Assembly (NCBI GenBank): GCA_025655555.1
Contig: JAHXIQ010000003.1
Location: 1-64,000 of the forward strand
DNA length: 64,000 bases
DNA from: Candidatus Thiodiazotropha sp. (ex Myrtea sp. 'scaly one' KF741663)
GTDB lineage: Bacteria; Pseudomonadota; Gammaproteobacteria; Chromatiales; Chromatiaceae
Direction: 5' to 3'
This document shows, piece by piece, positions 53,090 to 63,889 of this stretch. Made by a program: the position numbers and the translations under genes. Within the stretch, counting starts at the first letter, position 1. Each line of letters begins with the position of its first letter. The notes beneath the pieces are model-generated. The model made no database searches and had not been told where the DNA came from. It worked only from the letters and a program-made list of their open reading frames with translations.

Positions 53090-53654
53090 CGGCCGTTACT
53101 TCTTCGCCCTTTGGCCGAATGAAGCCGTGCGCGATCAGCTTTCGGCGGTCAATCGCCGGATGGCTGCGAATGGGCGTCCCCATCACGCTGATGACCTCCA
53201 CATGACACTGGTATTTCTGGGACAGGTGGCGGATTCACAGCTTCGATGCATCCATGATGCAGCAGATGTAATACGAGGCAGACCATTCACGCTCCATCTT
53301 GACCGAACCGGTTATTGGTCACGACCCAGGATTCTTTGGGCGGGGCCGGAACAAACTCCCGAGCCGCTGAGTCAATTGGTATTCGATCTGAAGAACAGCC
53401 TGATTCCTTGTGGCTTTGAACCGGAGCGTCGCACGTACAAACCACATGTTACCCTGCATCGTAAGGCGGAAAGTACCGATCCCGGCAAGATAGAGCCGTC
53501 CATCGAATGGCCTGTCACTGAGTTTGTACTGGCGGTTTCCGGGGGCGGAGCAGGGGGATTGCCAAGGTATCGGGTCCTGCAACGCTGGCCGTTGGGCACG
53601 GCAGGTGATTCGCTGACCAATGACGCGGATTCAATTAGTGTTAACAAGCGTTAG
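53082..53654 (+). CDS. thpR: RNA 2',3'-cyclic phosphodiesterase
   Basis: 190 aa; ATG at 53082 overlaps pncC by 8 bp (the frame is open further upstream but that is a shadow). Both catalytic H-x-T motifs are present: HMTLVFLGQV and HVTLHRKAE. Member of the 2H phosphoesterases, opening cyclic phosphate ends of RNA. Confidence 0.92.
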   Translation: MSDGRYFFALWPNEAVRDQLSAVNRRMAANGRPHHADDLHMTLVFLGQVADSQLRCIHDAADVIRGRPFTLHLDRTGYWSRPRILWAGPEQTPEPLSQLVFDLKNSLIPCGFEPERRTYKPHVTLHRKAESTDPGKIEPSIEWPVTEFVLAVSGGGAGGLPRYRVLQRWPLGTAGDSLTNDADSISVNKR

Positions 53655-53675
53655 ATAAACGGAGAGAGGGTCTTC

Positions 53676-54392
53676 ATGGACAAAAGCAGAATTAGCACAG
53701 CACTGATTTTTGGATTGCTGTTTTGTGTCGGGCTGGGTCTATTGGGCGTGACGCTCTCCAAAGGGCTCATCGAGATGAAGGCCCTGGAACGTACTGTGGT
53801 GGTAAAAGGTCTTTCGGAGCGGGAAGTGCCGGCGGATCTTGCCATCTTTCCAATCAAGTTTATTGTGGCCGCGAATGATCTGAACGAGCTGGTCGCCAAT
53901 CTGCAGAAAAAGAACGACCTGGTGGTCGAGTTTCTCATCGAGCAGGGGTTCAAAAGGGATGAGATTACCCGCTCGCCCCCAGCGATCACGGACAAACAGG
54001 CGCAGGCTTACGGGGGTAATACGGGTGTGTTCCGCTATTCCGGCAATTCCACCATCAGCGTCTATACAAAGGATATCGAGCGGGTAAGAAGCACACAGCA
54101 GGCCCTGGGACAGCTTGGTCGTTTGGGCATCGCAATCATGGGTGATGACTATCAGGCGAAAACCAGCTTCATCTTCCGGGGGCTGAATACTCTCAAACCC
54201 GAAATGATCGAAGAGGCAACCCGGAATGCGCGGGAGGTGGCAGAGAAGTTTGCCGCCGATTCGAAGAGCCGCCTGGGTAAAATAAAATCCGCCTCACAGG
54301 GACAGTTTTCCATCAACGATCGGGACAACAACACACCGCATATCAAGCGGGTGAGGGTGGTCTCGACAGTAACCTACTATCTCTCGGACTAA
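53676..54392 (+). CDS. SIMPL-domain (DUF541) exported protein
   Basis: 238 aa. N-terminal membrane anchor LIFGLLFCVGLGLLGVTLS; VVVKGLSEREVPADLAIFPI and FLIEQGFKRDEIT are the SIMPL signature. Periplasmic, function unknown. Confidence 0.9.
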   Translation: MDKSRISTALIFGLLFCVGLGLLGVTLSKGLIEMKALERTVVVKGLSEREVPADLAIFPIKFIVAANDLNELVANLQKKNDLVVEFLIEQGFKRDEITRSPPAITDKQAQAYGGNTGVFRYSGNSTISVYTKDIERVRSTQQALGQLGRLGIAIMGDDYQAKTSFIFRGLNTLKPEMIEEATRNAREVAEKFAADSKSRLGKIKSASQGQFSINDRDNNTPHIKRVRVVSTVTYYLSD

Positions 54393-54402
54393 GATCTAGG
54401 AC

Positions 54403-55539
54403 TTAATAAACTTTGCTGATAATCAGGCCACCCCAGACCGGATCCTTTCTGTCGGGACCCTTGATCTCGTTGGTCTGAGTCTGTGCCACGAAGCTGATCC
54501 CCAAACCGTTATTGAAGGTCTTGGTGATCCCCAGCCAGCCATTGACGATAACCGATTCAAGCTGGTCGTGACTGAATTCCACTGGATTATCGCGGAACTG
54601 TCCCTGCAGTATGGCGTTGTAGAAGCTGTATCTGACTTTCACACCGGTCCAAAGAAACAGCTCCGAGGCGTTCGGTCCGTGCGTGGCATTGTCACTGAGT
54701 GTCTGCCCCAGATTGATATACTCAGTCTGGTGGGGGGTAAAGCTCCACCAGGGCGTATTGAGCAACCCCAGTCTTCCGGAGATAGAGGCTCTGACATCGG
54801 TGGTAAAACCAATACCCGCTTCCAGTCCCCCGCGCAGTTCATAGGAGATATCGCCCCGGTGGCTATATAAGACCTGCTGTACGGAGAGAGTGTGTTTGAA
54901 CGTCAGTTCGCCACCATCTGAGATCTGGTTATGCCAACCCTGAGGCTCTTCTGAATCGGTGGCTTCGTGGATTAACTTCTGCATCTGCTCACCGACAGAA
55001 GTGCCTAGCAGACCCACTAGCAGGCTCGATTGGTAGATACGCCCTTCCTTGGGGAAAACGGCAACCCGGCTGTTGGCCATAAACAGGAGGTTGGCATAGG
55101 GGTGGTCGTCGGGGATGGCTTCTGAAGTGCTGATATCGTCAGGAGTAAAGAGTGTTAGGCCGAATTCGATAGCGTGGCGTTGAAAGCCGCCCGGTCCCCC
55201 GATCAGGTTGTCATAACCGCTGATGTCATTCAGTTTCTCTAACCATTTATCCGCAGAAAACCAATAATCTTTGGCGCGCCTGCCCGTCAGTGTCAGCGCA
55301 ATCCCTCCGGTGTAGTTGCGATCCTTTGTACTGCCAAGAAAGACGTCGTTGTCGAAATAGAATTGCCAGCCGCTGTTGTAGGACTCTTCCGGTTCGACCA
55401 GGTCCAGCTCAGCTTCAGTGACCAAACCGTGCCCGGCTTCAGCGGTTGATACGACTAGGAACATCAGTAAGCTGACGACGTATAACTTTTCGACTTTTAA
55501 AAAAGTCCTGATTTGATAGCTGGGTGATTTCATATCCAT
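54403..55539 (-). CDS. lpxR: LpxR-family lipid A deacylase
   Basis: 378 aa with signal peptide (VVSLLMFLVVSTAEAG). QFYFDNDVFLGSTKDRNYTGG (the N-D-x-F and D-R-x-Y-T-x-G elements), DDHPYANLLF and LFLWTGVKVRY fit DUF2219/LpxR, an outer-membrane barrel removing the 3'-acyloxyacyl chain of lipid A. Ends with a Tyr-terminated strand (IISKVY). Convergent with the SIMPL gene. Confidence 0.88.
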   Translation of the reverse strand: MDMKSPSYQIRTFLKVEKLYVVSLLMFLVVSTAEAGHGLVTEAELDLVEPEESYNSGWQFYFDNDVFLGSTKDRNYTGGIALTLTGRRAKDYWFSADKWLEKLNDISGYDNLIGGPGGFQRHAIEFGLTLFTPDDISTSEAIPDDHPYANLLFMANSRVAVFPKEGRIYQSSLLVGLLGTSVGEQMQKLIHEATDSEEPQGWHNQISDGGELTFKHTLSVQQVLYSHRGDISYELRGGLEAGIGFTTDVRASISGRLGLLNTPWWSFTPHQTEYINLGQTLSDNATHGPNASELFLWTGVKVRYSFYNAILQGQFRDNPVEFSHDQLESVIVNGWLGITKTFNNGLGISFVAQTQTNEIKGPDRKDPVWGGLIISKVY

Positions 55540-55639
55540 GATTGACTGAGATGATTCCTATTTTCCAAGTTTAGGATACAGTGAATAGCTAAACTAAATA
55601 CTGTAGAAAATACGTATCTTCTCTACCTGTGGATTCTGT

Positions 55640-56530
55640 TCAACAGGCACCGCTGTCGGTTTGATGCAAGATAAATTCGACAAAGGCTCTGTCTGCCTGC
55701 GAAAGATAACCATCTCTTTTCCATGCCAGCGAGAGGTCCAGATAGACAGGTTGTTCGAAGGGCACGGCCACCAGCCCGTCTGTCGGTTCATTCTCCAACA
55801 CCATGCGCAGAAAGGTGGTGATACCGAAACCCTGTCGAACGATAGCTTTGGTCAGCGGTATCAGGTTGGTCTCAAATGCGATCATGGGTTCAATGCCTGC
55901 GGTCTGTTTGAATCGGTCGATGAACTCACGTAAAAAATAACCGGGTTTGAAGACTACCAGTTCCTGGCGGAAGAACTCATCCCGGCTGATTGAGTCTCGC
56001 TTGGCGAAAGGGTGATCCGCCGGTACGCAGGCTACCATCTCTTCACGGGTCAGCAGGCGGGTCTCCAGGTCTTCTGGCGGACTGTCGGCAACCACCACGC
56101 CCAGGTCGAGCTCACCATCATGGATCATCTGCTGTAGCCTGCGAGTGCCTTGTTCATAGACTGTCAGACGAAGCTCAGGATGGCGGTGCTTAAAGCCCAT
56201 CAAAATCGGTGGGAAATAGTAGGAACCCAACATACTGGGTATGCCGACTCGTACCTCGCCTTTAGTGAGTCCGCGCAACTCCTGCATTTCCAGTTCAGCT
56301 GCTGCAGCCAGATCGAGAAGCTTGGTGGCATGGCGCAGTAGCACCTCACCTTCCACTGTCGGGGTGATTTGTCGATCACTGCGGTGCAGTAGGGTCATAC
56401 CCAACTGCTCTTCCAGCTTTCGAATGGCAATGCTGATGGCAGGTTGGGCCACATGAAGCTGTCTGGCAGCAGCGGTGAAGCCACCCTGCTCGATAATAGA
56501 CCTGAAGTAGCGAAGTTGTTTTAAATCCAT
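55640..56530 (-). CDS. LysR-type transcriptional regulator
   Basis: 296 aa. N-terminal winged helix MDLKQLRYFRSIIEQGGFTA, then AQPAISIAIRKLEEQLG, and a substrate-binding domain. Divergent from a MFS transporter, which it probably controls. Confidence 0.95.
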   Translation of the reverse strand: MDLKQLRYFRSIIEQGGFTAAARQLHVAQPAISIAIRKLEEQLGMTLLHRSDRQITPTVEGEVLLRHATKLLDLAAAAELEMQELRGLTKGEVRVGIPSMLGSYYFPPILMGFKHRHPELRLTVYEQGTRRLQQMIHDGELDLGVVVADSPPEDLETRLLTREEMVACVPADHPFAKRDSISRDEFFRQELVVFKPGYFLREFIDRFKQTAGIEPMIAFETNLIPLTKAIVRQGFGITTFLRMVLENEPTDGLVAVPFEQPVYLDLSLAWKRDGYLSQADRAFVEFILHQTDSGAC

Positions 56531-56544
56531 ATCGAAAACGAATA

Positions 56545-56580
56545 GAAATAATATATTTAATATATTTTTATTATAGCCTG
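56545..56580. promoter_or_regulatory. AT-rich intergenic regulator site
   Basis: An AT-rich imperfect palindrome (AATATATTTAATATATT) lies between the divergent LysR and MFS genes, with T-N11-A matches. Candidate operator and promoter overlap; neither start site can be fixed. Confidence 0.4.
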
Positions 56581-56625
56581 GTCGGCGTTAGTCTGAAGCC
56601 TGTTTTTTTCTCAACGCAGACGAGC

Positions 56626-57858
56626 ATGATCCAATCCCATACAGCGGCATTCTGGCGAGCTACCCTGGCCCTTTGTCTCGGCTCCGTCATGGTTTTCAGT
56701 AATCTCTATATTACTCAGCCATTGCTGCCGGTACTCAAAGATGCCTTTGATATTACGCCGCTGCAGGCAGGCATGACCTTGTCAGTTACGACAATGACGT
56801 TAGGGCTATGCCTGCTGGTATTCGGACCACTTTCTGATGCTGTCGGGCGGCGGGTCATTATTCTGTCGACACTGACACTGTTGATGCTCACGACTTTTGC
56901 CACCTTTTTCGTATCCGACTACAACCTGCTGCTGTTACTGCGGGGGCTGCAGGGTGCTTTCATCGCTGGCCTGCCTGCTGCAGCGATGGCCTACATGGGC
57001 GAGGAGTTCGACTCGAAGGCCCTATTGTTGGCTGTGGGGCTGTATATCGGCGCCAACTCGCTTGGCGGTATCGCGGGCAGGGTGATCAGCGGTCTCGCCG
57101 CTCACCAGTGGGGGTGGCAGAGTAGCTTTCTCGCGTTGGCGGTTTTCGATCTGATATGTCTGTTATTGGTGATCCGCTTGTTGCCCGCCTCACGTCGGTT
57201 TGAGCCGGGACCTCTGCGCCCTCGCTTGATGCTGAAGGATCTCTCGGGACATCTTCGCAATCCACTGATTGTTGCGGCCTGCGTTATTGGTGGGCTCAAT
57301 TTCTTCATCTTCGTCAACCAATACAGTTACATCACCTATGTGTTGGCTGATCAGCCCTATCAACTTTCTACTGACTGGTTGGGCCTGCTTTTTCTGACCT
57401 ACCTGACCGGTACCCTGGCGGCAAGTTTCTCCGGGAGGTTGGTGGCGGGGCGCTCTCAGCCGATGGCGATGGCATTGGGTGTGTTGATTTTGATGGTGGG
57501 ATCGTTACTGACGCTGATTCCTTACCTTGAAATGATCGTGCTCGGGCTGTTTGTCAACGCCCTGGGATTCTTCTTTTCACATACCCAGGCGGCCGGTTGG
57601 GTCACCCGTCACGCGAAGACGGCACGGGGTAGTGCCACTTCCCTCTATCTGACCTTCTACTATGCTGGGGCGACCCTGGGCGGCTTCTATCTGGATCCCT
57701 TCTGGCATTGGGGGGGGTGGGGAGGGATTGTGGCGGGATCTCTAATGGTGTTGATGATTACCCTGTCCATATCACTCTGGCTTGCGGGTCGAGAGCGGTC
57801 AGCTGAGGGTGGTGTCACGGTGCGGCAGGGTCGCACCCTACGCTCAGATTTACCGTAG
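56626..57858 (+). CDS. MFS transporter (YnfM-like)
   Basis: 410 aa, 12 predicted membrane segments. GPLSDAVGRRVII is the loop 2-3 motif (G-x-x-x-D-x-x-G-R-R). Divergent LysR regulator suggests an inducible efflux pump. The last ~12 codons are encoded by a copy of the dispersed hairpin repeat. Confidence 0.92.
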   Translation: MIQSHTAAFWRATLALCLGSVMVFSNLYITQPLLPVLKDAFDITPLQAGMTLSVTTMTLGLCLLVFGPLSDAVGRRVIILSTLTLLMLTTFATFFVSDYNLLLLLRGLQGAFIAGLPAAAMAYMGEEFDSKALLLAVGLYIGANSLGGIAGRVISGLAAHQWGWQSSFLALAVFDLICLLLVIRLLPASRRFEPGPLRPRLMLKDLSGHLRNPLIVAACVIGGLNFFIFVNQYSYITYVLADQPYQLSTDWLGLLFLTYLTGTLAASFSGRLVAGRSQPMAMALGVLILMVGSLLTLIPYLEMIVLGLFVNALGFFFSHTQAAGWVTRHAKTARGSATSLYLTFYYAGATLGGFYLDPFWHWGGWGGIVAGSLMVLMITLSISLWLAGRERSAEGGVTVRQGRTLRSDLP

Positions 57859-57876
57859 GGTGTGTCTTTGTCGCAC
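57819..57876. repeat. Two facing copies of the dispersed hairpin repeat
   Basis: GGTGCGGCAGGGTCGCACC followed by CTAC (57819-57841) and the facing, diverged GTAGGGTGTGTCTTTGTCGC (57855-57874). They span the stop codon of the MFS gene and could fold as one long hairpin, serving as a terminator. Confidence 0.7.
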
Positions 57877-58113
57877 GATTCTGGCAGGGCTCAGTTTGGA
57901 ATCTCCATTAACTCCCGCATCCATCCGGTTCATTATTTTCAACAATCTTTACTTGTAATAAAGGGATGGTGAAATTCCATCTGAAAAGCGCTCTTTAAGA
58001 CTCATGACGTGAGCTTGTGGCTGTGTGATAATTCGGCCTCGAATTGATTGACAGGAGCCGCCGGCAAGGATGTTCGGCAGGCAGATACAGACAGCACAGA
58101 TGAGGTAGATCGA

Positions 58114-59142
58114 ATGGATGAAAACCGCGCAAAGGCGCTGAGCGCCGCCCTGGGACAGATTGAGAAACAGTTCGGCAAGGGCTCTGTGATGCGTATGGGT
58201 GACACCAGCGCCATCCGCAACATTGAGGCAATCTCGACCGGCTCACTGAATCTGGACATTGCCCTGGGTATCGGTGGACTGCCCAAAGGGCGTGTGGTGG
58301 AGATCTATGGACCGGAGTCCTCCGGTAAAACCACCCTGACGCTGCAGGTGGTGGCTGAGGCACAGAAGGTGGGTGGGACCGCCGCCTTTATCGATGCCGA
58401 GCATGCGCTTGATCCTCAATATGCGGAAAAGCTTGGCGTGAATGTGGACGAGTTACTGGTTTCCCAGCCGGATACCGGTGAGCAGGCCCTGGAGATCACC
58501 GACATGCTGGTGCGTTCCGGTGCAGTGGATGTGGTGGTTATTGACTCGGTGGCGGCATTGACCCCCAAGGCGGAAATCGAGGGTGACATGGGTGATTCTC
58601 ACGTCGGTCTGCAGGCACGTCTGATGTCCCAGGCTTTGCGCAAACTCACTGCCAATATCAAGCGTACCAACTGCCTGGTGATCTTCATCAACCAGATTCG
58701 TATGAAGATTGGTGTCATGTTCGGTAGCCCGGAGACCACCACCGGTGGTAACGCCCTGAAATTCTACTCTTCGGTACGCCTCGATATCCGCCGTATCGGC
58801 GCCATCAAGAAGGGTGACGAGGTTGTTGGTAACGAAACCAAGGTCAAGGTTGTTAAGAACAAAGTAGCGCCTCCCTTCAAACAGGTGCAGTTCGAGATAC
58901 TGTACGGTGAGGGTATCTCCCATGAGGGTGAGCTTATCGAGCTGGGTGTGAAGCAGGGGATTATCGACAAGTCAGGTGCCTGGTACAGCCATAACGGTGA
59001 CCGTATCGGTCAGGGTAAAGAGAACGTGCGTAATTTTCTCAAGGAGAACCCGGATATCGCCAACGGTATCGAGGCGCGTATCCGTGCCGAACTGTTGCCG
59101 TCTGATGAGGGTGAGGAAGTGCTTGCAGAGGCAGAAGCCTGA
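58114..59142 (+). CDS. recA: Recombinase RecA
   Basis: 342 aa from ATG 58114 (GAGGT upstream; [21 protein letters not shown] is the standard N-terminus). Walker [10 protein letters not shown], Walker [12 protein letters not shown]1/L2 loops and the [20 protein letters not shown] block are intact. No convincing LexA box is visible upstream. Confidence 0.98.
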   Translation: MDENRAKALSAALGQIEKQFGKGSVMRMGDTSAIRNIEAISTGSLNLDIALGIGGLPKGRVVEIYGPESSGKTTLTLQVVAEAQKVGGTAAFIDAEHALDPQYAEKLGVNVDELLVSQPDTGEQALEITDMLVRSGAVDVVVIDSVAALTPKAEIEGDMGDSHVGLQARLMSQALRKLTANIKRTNCLVIFINQIRMKIGVMFGSPETTTGGNALKFYSSVRLDIRRIGAIKKGDEVVGNETKVKVVKNKVAPPFKQVQFEILYGEGISHEGELIELGVKQGIIDKSGAWYSHNGDRIGQGKENVRNFLKENPDIANGIEARIRAELLPSDEGEEVLAEAEA

Positions 59143-59585
59143 GCGGATCGGAGCATACTGAGATCGAGGCCGCAGCAGTCCGACTGCTTGCGGCCCGGGA
59201 GCACTCCCGGCGGGAGTTAAGGCGAAAACTTGCAAAACGTCAGGTCGAACCTGAACTGCTTGAACAGGTACTCGACGGGTTACAACAGACAGGTTTGCAG
59301 AGCGATGAGCGATTTACCGAGTCGTTTATCGAGAGTCGCGTGCGGAAAGGGCAGGGTCCGGTCCGTATCCGGTCGGAGCTGAGGGAGCGGGGTATCGGTG
59401 CCGCACTCATCGAGCGCTATCTGGAGATCTACGCGGATGAATGGCGAGCCCTGCTTGAGAATGTGCATGATGCCAAGTACGGCACCGGGCGTGTGCGAGA
59501 AACTAAGGAACTGGCCAAGCGGGCCCGTTTTCTCGAGTGCCGGGGTTTTCCCGGCGAGCTGATACGGCAGTTTCTGTTGGACTGA
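59139..59585 (+). CDS. recX: Regulatory protein RecX
   Basis: 148 aa if started at CTG 59139, which overlaps the recA stop as CTGA. The in-frame region from 59115 contains no ATG, GTG or TTG before 59295, yet the conserved RecX N-terminus ([20 protein letters not shown]) lies upstream of 59295. So either a rare CTG start or another weak codon is used. The three-helix repeats ([36 protein letters not shown]) are complete. It modulates RecA filaments. Confidence 0.88.
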   Translation: MSGSEHTEIEAAAVRLLAAREHSRRELRRKLAKRQVEPELLEQVLDGLQQTGLQSDERFTESFIESRVRKGQGPVRIRSELRERGIGAALIERYLEIYADEWRALLENVHDAKYGTGRVRETKELAKRARFLECRGFPGELIRQFLLD

Positions 59586-59887
59586 TCAGGGACTTCACTG
59601 TGTCAGAATCGGCGCGGCAGGGCCGCACCCTACTAAAACCGTAAATACCAAACGCCGTCAATATCCTTTCACCTGTATTTGAAATTCACCCTCATGATTT
59701 CCACCCTTTTGTGGCCCATCGCGTAGGGTGCAACGCCTTCTGGTTTTTTCTCTTGAATTTCTTCCTTTGTCAGTCAGAATGTGAATCCACTGAATGGCCG
59801 TTTTAACGCATAGAAAACGGGCATTTCTGTCAAGATCCTGTTATCTTTTACTGTTTATTTGTACCGGTAATCTTGTGCCCCAAAAAT
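59586..59887. other. Intergenic region with a hairpin repeat
   Basis: A dispersed hairpin copy at 59611-59633 (GCGCGGCAGGGCCGCACC followed by CTAC) and a partial one, GTAGGGTGCAACGC, at 59723-59736. The remainder is the AT-rich alaS leader. No gene. Confidence 0.5.
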
Positions 59888-62527
59888 ATGAAAACCAGCG
59901 CTGAAATCCGCAACGCCTTTCTGGACTATTTCGCCGAGCATGGCCATGAAGTGGTCTCGAGCAGTCCGCTTGTGCCGCAAAACGACCCGACCCTACTCTT
60001 CACCAATGCCGGCATGGTTCAGTTCAAGGATGTTTTCCTCGGCCGTGAGAAGCGTAACTACCATCGGGCCACCAGCTCGCAGCGTTGCGTGAGGGCCGGT
60101 GGCAAGCACAATGATTTGGAAAACGTTGGCTATACCGCTCGTCATCACACCTTTTTCGAGATGCTGGGCAACTTCAGTTTTGGTGACTATTTCAAACGGG
60201 ATGCGATCCACTTCGCCTGGCAGTTCCTGACTGAAACCATTGGGCTGCCACCAGAGAAGCTCTGGGTCACGGTTTACCAGGACGATGATGAGGCTGCCGA
60301 TGTGTGGCTTAAAGAGATCGGTGTCGATCCTGCGCGTTTTACCCGTATCGGAGACAAGCCGGGTGGCAAGCGTTATGAGAGCGACAATTTTTGGTCTATG
60401 GGGGACACCGGTCCCTGCGGTCCCTGTTCGGAGATCTTCTACGATCACGGTGAAGGTATCTGGGGTGGCCCCCCCGGTACACCTGAAGAAGAGGGTGATC
60501 GCTATATCGAAATCTGGAACCTGGTTTTCATGCAGTACAACAGGGATGTGGACGGCACGATGACACCGCTCCCCAAGCCTTCTGTGGATACCGGCATGGG
60601 ACTCGAGCGTTTGGCTGCTGTCATGCAGGGGGTTCACAGTAATTATGAGATTGATCTCTTTGCTCACCTGATAGCGGCAGCAGCCAAACTTACCGGTTGC
60701 AGCAACCTGGAAGAAAAATCCCTACGGGTGATTGCAGATCATATCCGTTCCTGTGCCTTTTTGATCGTGGACGGTGTGATGCCTTCCAATGAAGGCCGCG
60801 GCTATGTCCTGCGCAGGATCATCCGTCGGGCTATTCGTCACGGATACATGCTTGGGATGAAAGAGCCGTTTTTCCACCAACTGGTTACGTCACTCTGTCG
60901 TGAAATGGGTGGAGCCTATCCTGAATTAATTGAGCAGCAAGCCCAGGTGGAGCGTGTCTTACGCCTGGAAGAGGAGCGGTTTTCCGAGACGCTTGAACAG
61001 GGCATGAAAATTCTCGAGGAAGCCATCAGCGGACTGAAGGGTAGGGAGATTCCGGGAGAGACCGTCTTCAAACTTTACGATACCTATGGTTTTCCCTTGG
61101 ATCTGACAGCGGATATCGCACGCGAGAGAGAACTCACCATCGATCAGGCGGGATTCGATCAGGCAATGTCAGAGCAGCGGGATCGCGCCCGGGCCGCCAG
61201 CCAGTTCGGTGCCGCGGAGATGACTGAGCTGAACCTGGACGGTGAAACCGTATTTACCGGTTATGGCAACTTGGAGGGTCAGGCAAAGGTTGTCGCTATC
61301 TTAAGTGAAGGAGAAGAAGTCAATCAGCTGCAACAGGGTGAGACTGGCGTGGTGTTTCTCGATAGCACGCCGTTCTATGCCGAATCCGGCGGGCAGGTTG
61401 GAGACATGGGTGTCCTGGAGGGGAACTCCGTATTGTTCGAGGTGGAGGATACCCGCAAGCAGTCTGGGGATCTTTTTGCCCATGTGGGTAAGCTGGAGGA
61501 GGGTAATCTGCGTGTGGGTGATGAGGTCACCGCCCAGGTGAACGCCTACACAAGGCAGACCACCATGCTCAATCACTCCGCCACCCATCTCATGCATGCC
61601 GCCTTGCGTTCGGTGTTGGGTACCCATGTCACCCAGAAAGGCTCCCTGGTGGATCCTGAACGCCTGCGTTTTGATTTTTCTCACTTCGAGCCCATTACGC
61701 GAGAGCAGCTGCAGACCATCGAGCAGATGGTCAATGAGCAGATCCGCTGTAACCATCCTGTTGAAACCAATCTGATGTCACTGGATCAGGCCAAGGCCTC
61801 TGGTGCCATGGCGCTATTCGGTGAGAAGTACGCCGATGAGGTACGGGTTTTACGGATGGGTGATTTTTCCACAGAGCTGTGCGGCGGCACCCATGTGAAT
61901 GCCGTGGGTGATATCGGACTCTTTAAAATTATCGCTGAGACCGGCATAGCAGCCGGTGTTCGCCGTATTGAAGCGGTTACCGGTCAGCGTGCCATCGAAT
62001 GGATGGAAGCCGACGAAGAGCGGGTGCAGCGGATCGCCGAGATGATCAAATCCGGTCGCGACGAGATCGAAGATAAGCTGAGCCAGATTCTGGAGCGTAA
62101 CCGGAAACTGGAAAAAGAGCTGGATCAGCTCAAGGGCAAGCTCGCCAGTGCAGCCGGTAGCGACCTTGCCTCTGGGGCCGTTTCCGTCGGTGAGGTGCAG
62201 GTACTGGCCGCTCATCTTGACGGCGCTGATCCGAAGTCTTTAAGAGGCACCATGGATCAGCTCAAGAACAAACTGGGTTCTGCAGTCATTCTTTTGGCTG
62301 CAGTGGATGGCGGTAAGGTCTCTTTGGTGGCTGGTGTCACCAAGGACTTGACTGGCCAGATGAAAGCAGGTGATTTGGTCAAATTGGCGGCGGAGCAGGT
62401 CGGCGGTAAAGGGGGAGGTCGCCCAGATATGGCCCAGGCGGGCGGTAGTAACCCGGATGCGCTACCTGCGGCATTGGCACTGGTCGAACCCTGGGTAAAA
62501 TCACAATTGGGCCTGGATGCCGGATAA
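59888..62527 (+). CDS. alaS: Alanyl-tRNA synthetase
   Basis: 879 aa from ATG 59888. Class II core ([28 protein letters not shown]), editing domain with [16 protein letters not shown] and CGGTHV zinc/editing motifs, and the C-terminal DHHA1 region [14 protein letters not shown]. Normal length. Confidence 0.98.
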   Translation: MKTSAEIRNAFLDYFAEHGHEVVSSSPLVPQNDPTLLFTNAGMVQFKDVFLGREKRNYHRATSSQRCVRAGGKHNDLENVGYTARHHTFFEMLGNFSFGDYFKRDAIHFAWQFLTETIGLPPEKLWVTVYQDDDEAADVWLKEIGVDPARFTRIGDKPGGKRYESDNFWSMGDTGPCGPCSEIFYDHGEGIWGGPPGTPEEEGDRYIEIWNLVFMQYNRDVDGTMTPLPKPSVDTGMGLERLAAVMQGVHSNYEIDLFAHLIAAAAKLTGCSNLEEKSLRVIADHIRSCAFLIVDGVMPSNEGRGYVLRRIIRRAIRHGYMLGMKEPFFHQLVTSLCREMGGAYPELIEQQAQVERVLRLEEERFSETLEQGMKILEEAISGLKGREIPGETVFKLYDTYGFPLDLTADIARERELTIDQAGFDQAMSEQRDRARAASQFGAAEMTELNLDGETVFTGYGNLEGQAKVVAILSEGEEVNQLQQGETGVVFLDSTPFYAESGGQVGDMGVLEGNSVLFEVEDTRKQSGDLFAHVGKLEEGNLRVGDEVTAQVNAYTRQTTMLNHSATHLMHAALRSVLGTHVTQKGSLVDPERLRFDFSHFEPITREQLQTIEQMVNEQIRCNHPVETNLMSLDQAKASGAMALFGEKYADEVRVLRMGDFSTELCGGTHVNAVGDIGLFKIIAETGIAAGVRRIEAVTGQRAIEWMEADEERVQRIAEMIKSGRDEIEDKLSQILERNRKLEKELDQLKGKLASAAGSDLASGAVSVGEVQVLAAHLDGADPKSLRGTMDQLKNKLGSAVILLAAVDGGKVSLVAGVTKDLTGQMKAGDLVKLAAEQVGGKGGGRPDMAQAGGSNPDALPAALALVEPWVKSQLGLDAG

Positions 62528-62665
62528 GCCGCTTTCCAAGGTATCACCAATTGATTGCATATGGTTCCACTGGCATTCGGTTTGTTGTTTAATGTGCCGC
62601 TGTTCAGCGACGCTCAAACTAAGTGTTTGCAGGCTTTTTAATACCTCATAGGAAGTTGAATTGAG

Positions 62666-63889
62666 ATGGCACTGATCGTGCAAAAATATGGCGGTACCTC
62701 AGTCGGTACCATTGAACGCATCCAGGCAGTGGCGGAGAAGGTCAAACGTCACCGTGATCAGGGGAACCAGGTGGTTGTGGTGGTCTCCGCGATGTCCGGC
62801 GAGACCAATCGGCTGATTGCCCTGGCCAGTGAGATCGATGAAACCAACGATCCGAGGGAGATGGATATGCTGGTCTCCACCGGTGAGCAAGTGACCATCG
62901 CTCTTCTGAGTATGGCCCTGCAGAAACTGGGTTGCCCGGCAAGATCCTACACCGGTGGTCAGGTACATATCCTGACCGATAGTGCTTACAGCAAGGCGCG
63001 TATCAGGGATATCGACGGTGCCAGGGTCAAGGCCGACCTTGAAGCAGGCCGGGTTGTGGTGATTGCCGGTTTTCAGGGTATCGATGAGCATGGTCACATC
63101 ACAACGCTGGGTCGTGGCGGCTCGGATACCACGGCAGTCGCCATGGCCGCAGCCCTGAAGGCGGATGAGTGTCAGATCTACACCGATGTCGATGGTGTCT
63201 ATACAACCGACCCGAGAGTGGAGCCCAAGGCAAGACGGCTGGAGCGCATCACTTTTGAAGAGATGCTGGAGATGGCCAGTCTCGGTTCCAAGGTCCTGCA
63301 GATCCGCTCCGTGGAGTTTGCGGGAAAATACAATGTTCCCCTACGTGTCCTTTCCAGCTTCGAAGAAGGTGAAGGCACACTGATTACCTTTGAGGATGAA
63401 CGCATGGAACAGGCAAAAATTTCCGGTATCGCCTTCAATCGCGACGAGGCGAAACTCACCATCCGGGGCGTACCGGATCAACCCGGTGTGGCCTTCAAGA
63501 TACTCGGCCCGATATCGGATCAGAATATTGAAGTCGACATGATTGTGCAGAATATCGCTGCCGATACCAGCACGACCGACTTCACTTTTACCGTTAACCG
63601 TGGTGATTTCAAACGCGCCAGGGAGATCCTTGAGAAAACGGCTCAGGAATTAAAAGCCCAAGAAGTCCTTGCGGATGACAAGATCGTGAAGATATCACTG
63701 GTCGGTGTCGGTATGCGTTCCCATGCCGGTATTGCCAGCACCATGTTCGAGGCGCTCGCTAAAGAAGGCATCAATATTCGAATGATTTCGACCTCTGAGA
63801 TCAAGGTTTCAGTCGTGGTAGATGAAAAGTACCTGGAACTCGGTGTGCGGACCCTTCATGAGGCGTTCAATCTGGAAGAGGCATCCTAA
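62666..63889 (+). CDS. lysC: Aspartate kinase
   Basis: 407 aa. KYGGTSVGTIERI, GRGGSDTTAVAMAAAL and DPRVEPKARRLERITFEEM belong to the kinase domain; two ACT domains (GVPDQPGVAFKILGPIS, VGMRSHAGIASTMFEAL) give lysine/threonine feedback. First step of the lysine, threonine and methionine pathways. The following ~110 bp hold no gene; csrA often follows in related genomes but is not in view. Confidence 0.97.
   Translation: MALIVQKYGGTSVGTIERIQAVAEKVKRHRDQGNQVVVVVSAMSGETNRLIALASEIDETNDPREMDMLVSTGEQVTIALLSMALQKLGCPARSYTGGQVHILTDSAYSKARIRDIDGARVKADLEAGRVVVIAGFQGIDEHGHITTLGRGGSDTTAVAMAAALKADECQIYTDVDGVYTTDPRVEPKARRLERITFEEMLEMASLGSKVLQIRSVEFAGKYNVPLRVLSSFEEGEGTLITFEDERMEQAKISGIAFNRDEAKLTIRGVPDQPGVAFKILGPISDQNIEVDMIVQNIAADTSTTDFTFTVNRGDFKRAREILEKTAQELKAQEVLADDKIVKISLVGVGMRSHAGIASTMFEALAKEGINIRMISTSEIKVSVVVDEKYLELGVRTLHEAFNLEEAS

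Noticed and set aside
57859-58113. LexA box upstream of recA
   Set aside because: No CTG-N10-CAG or close variant could be found between the MFS and recA genes.
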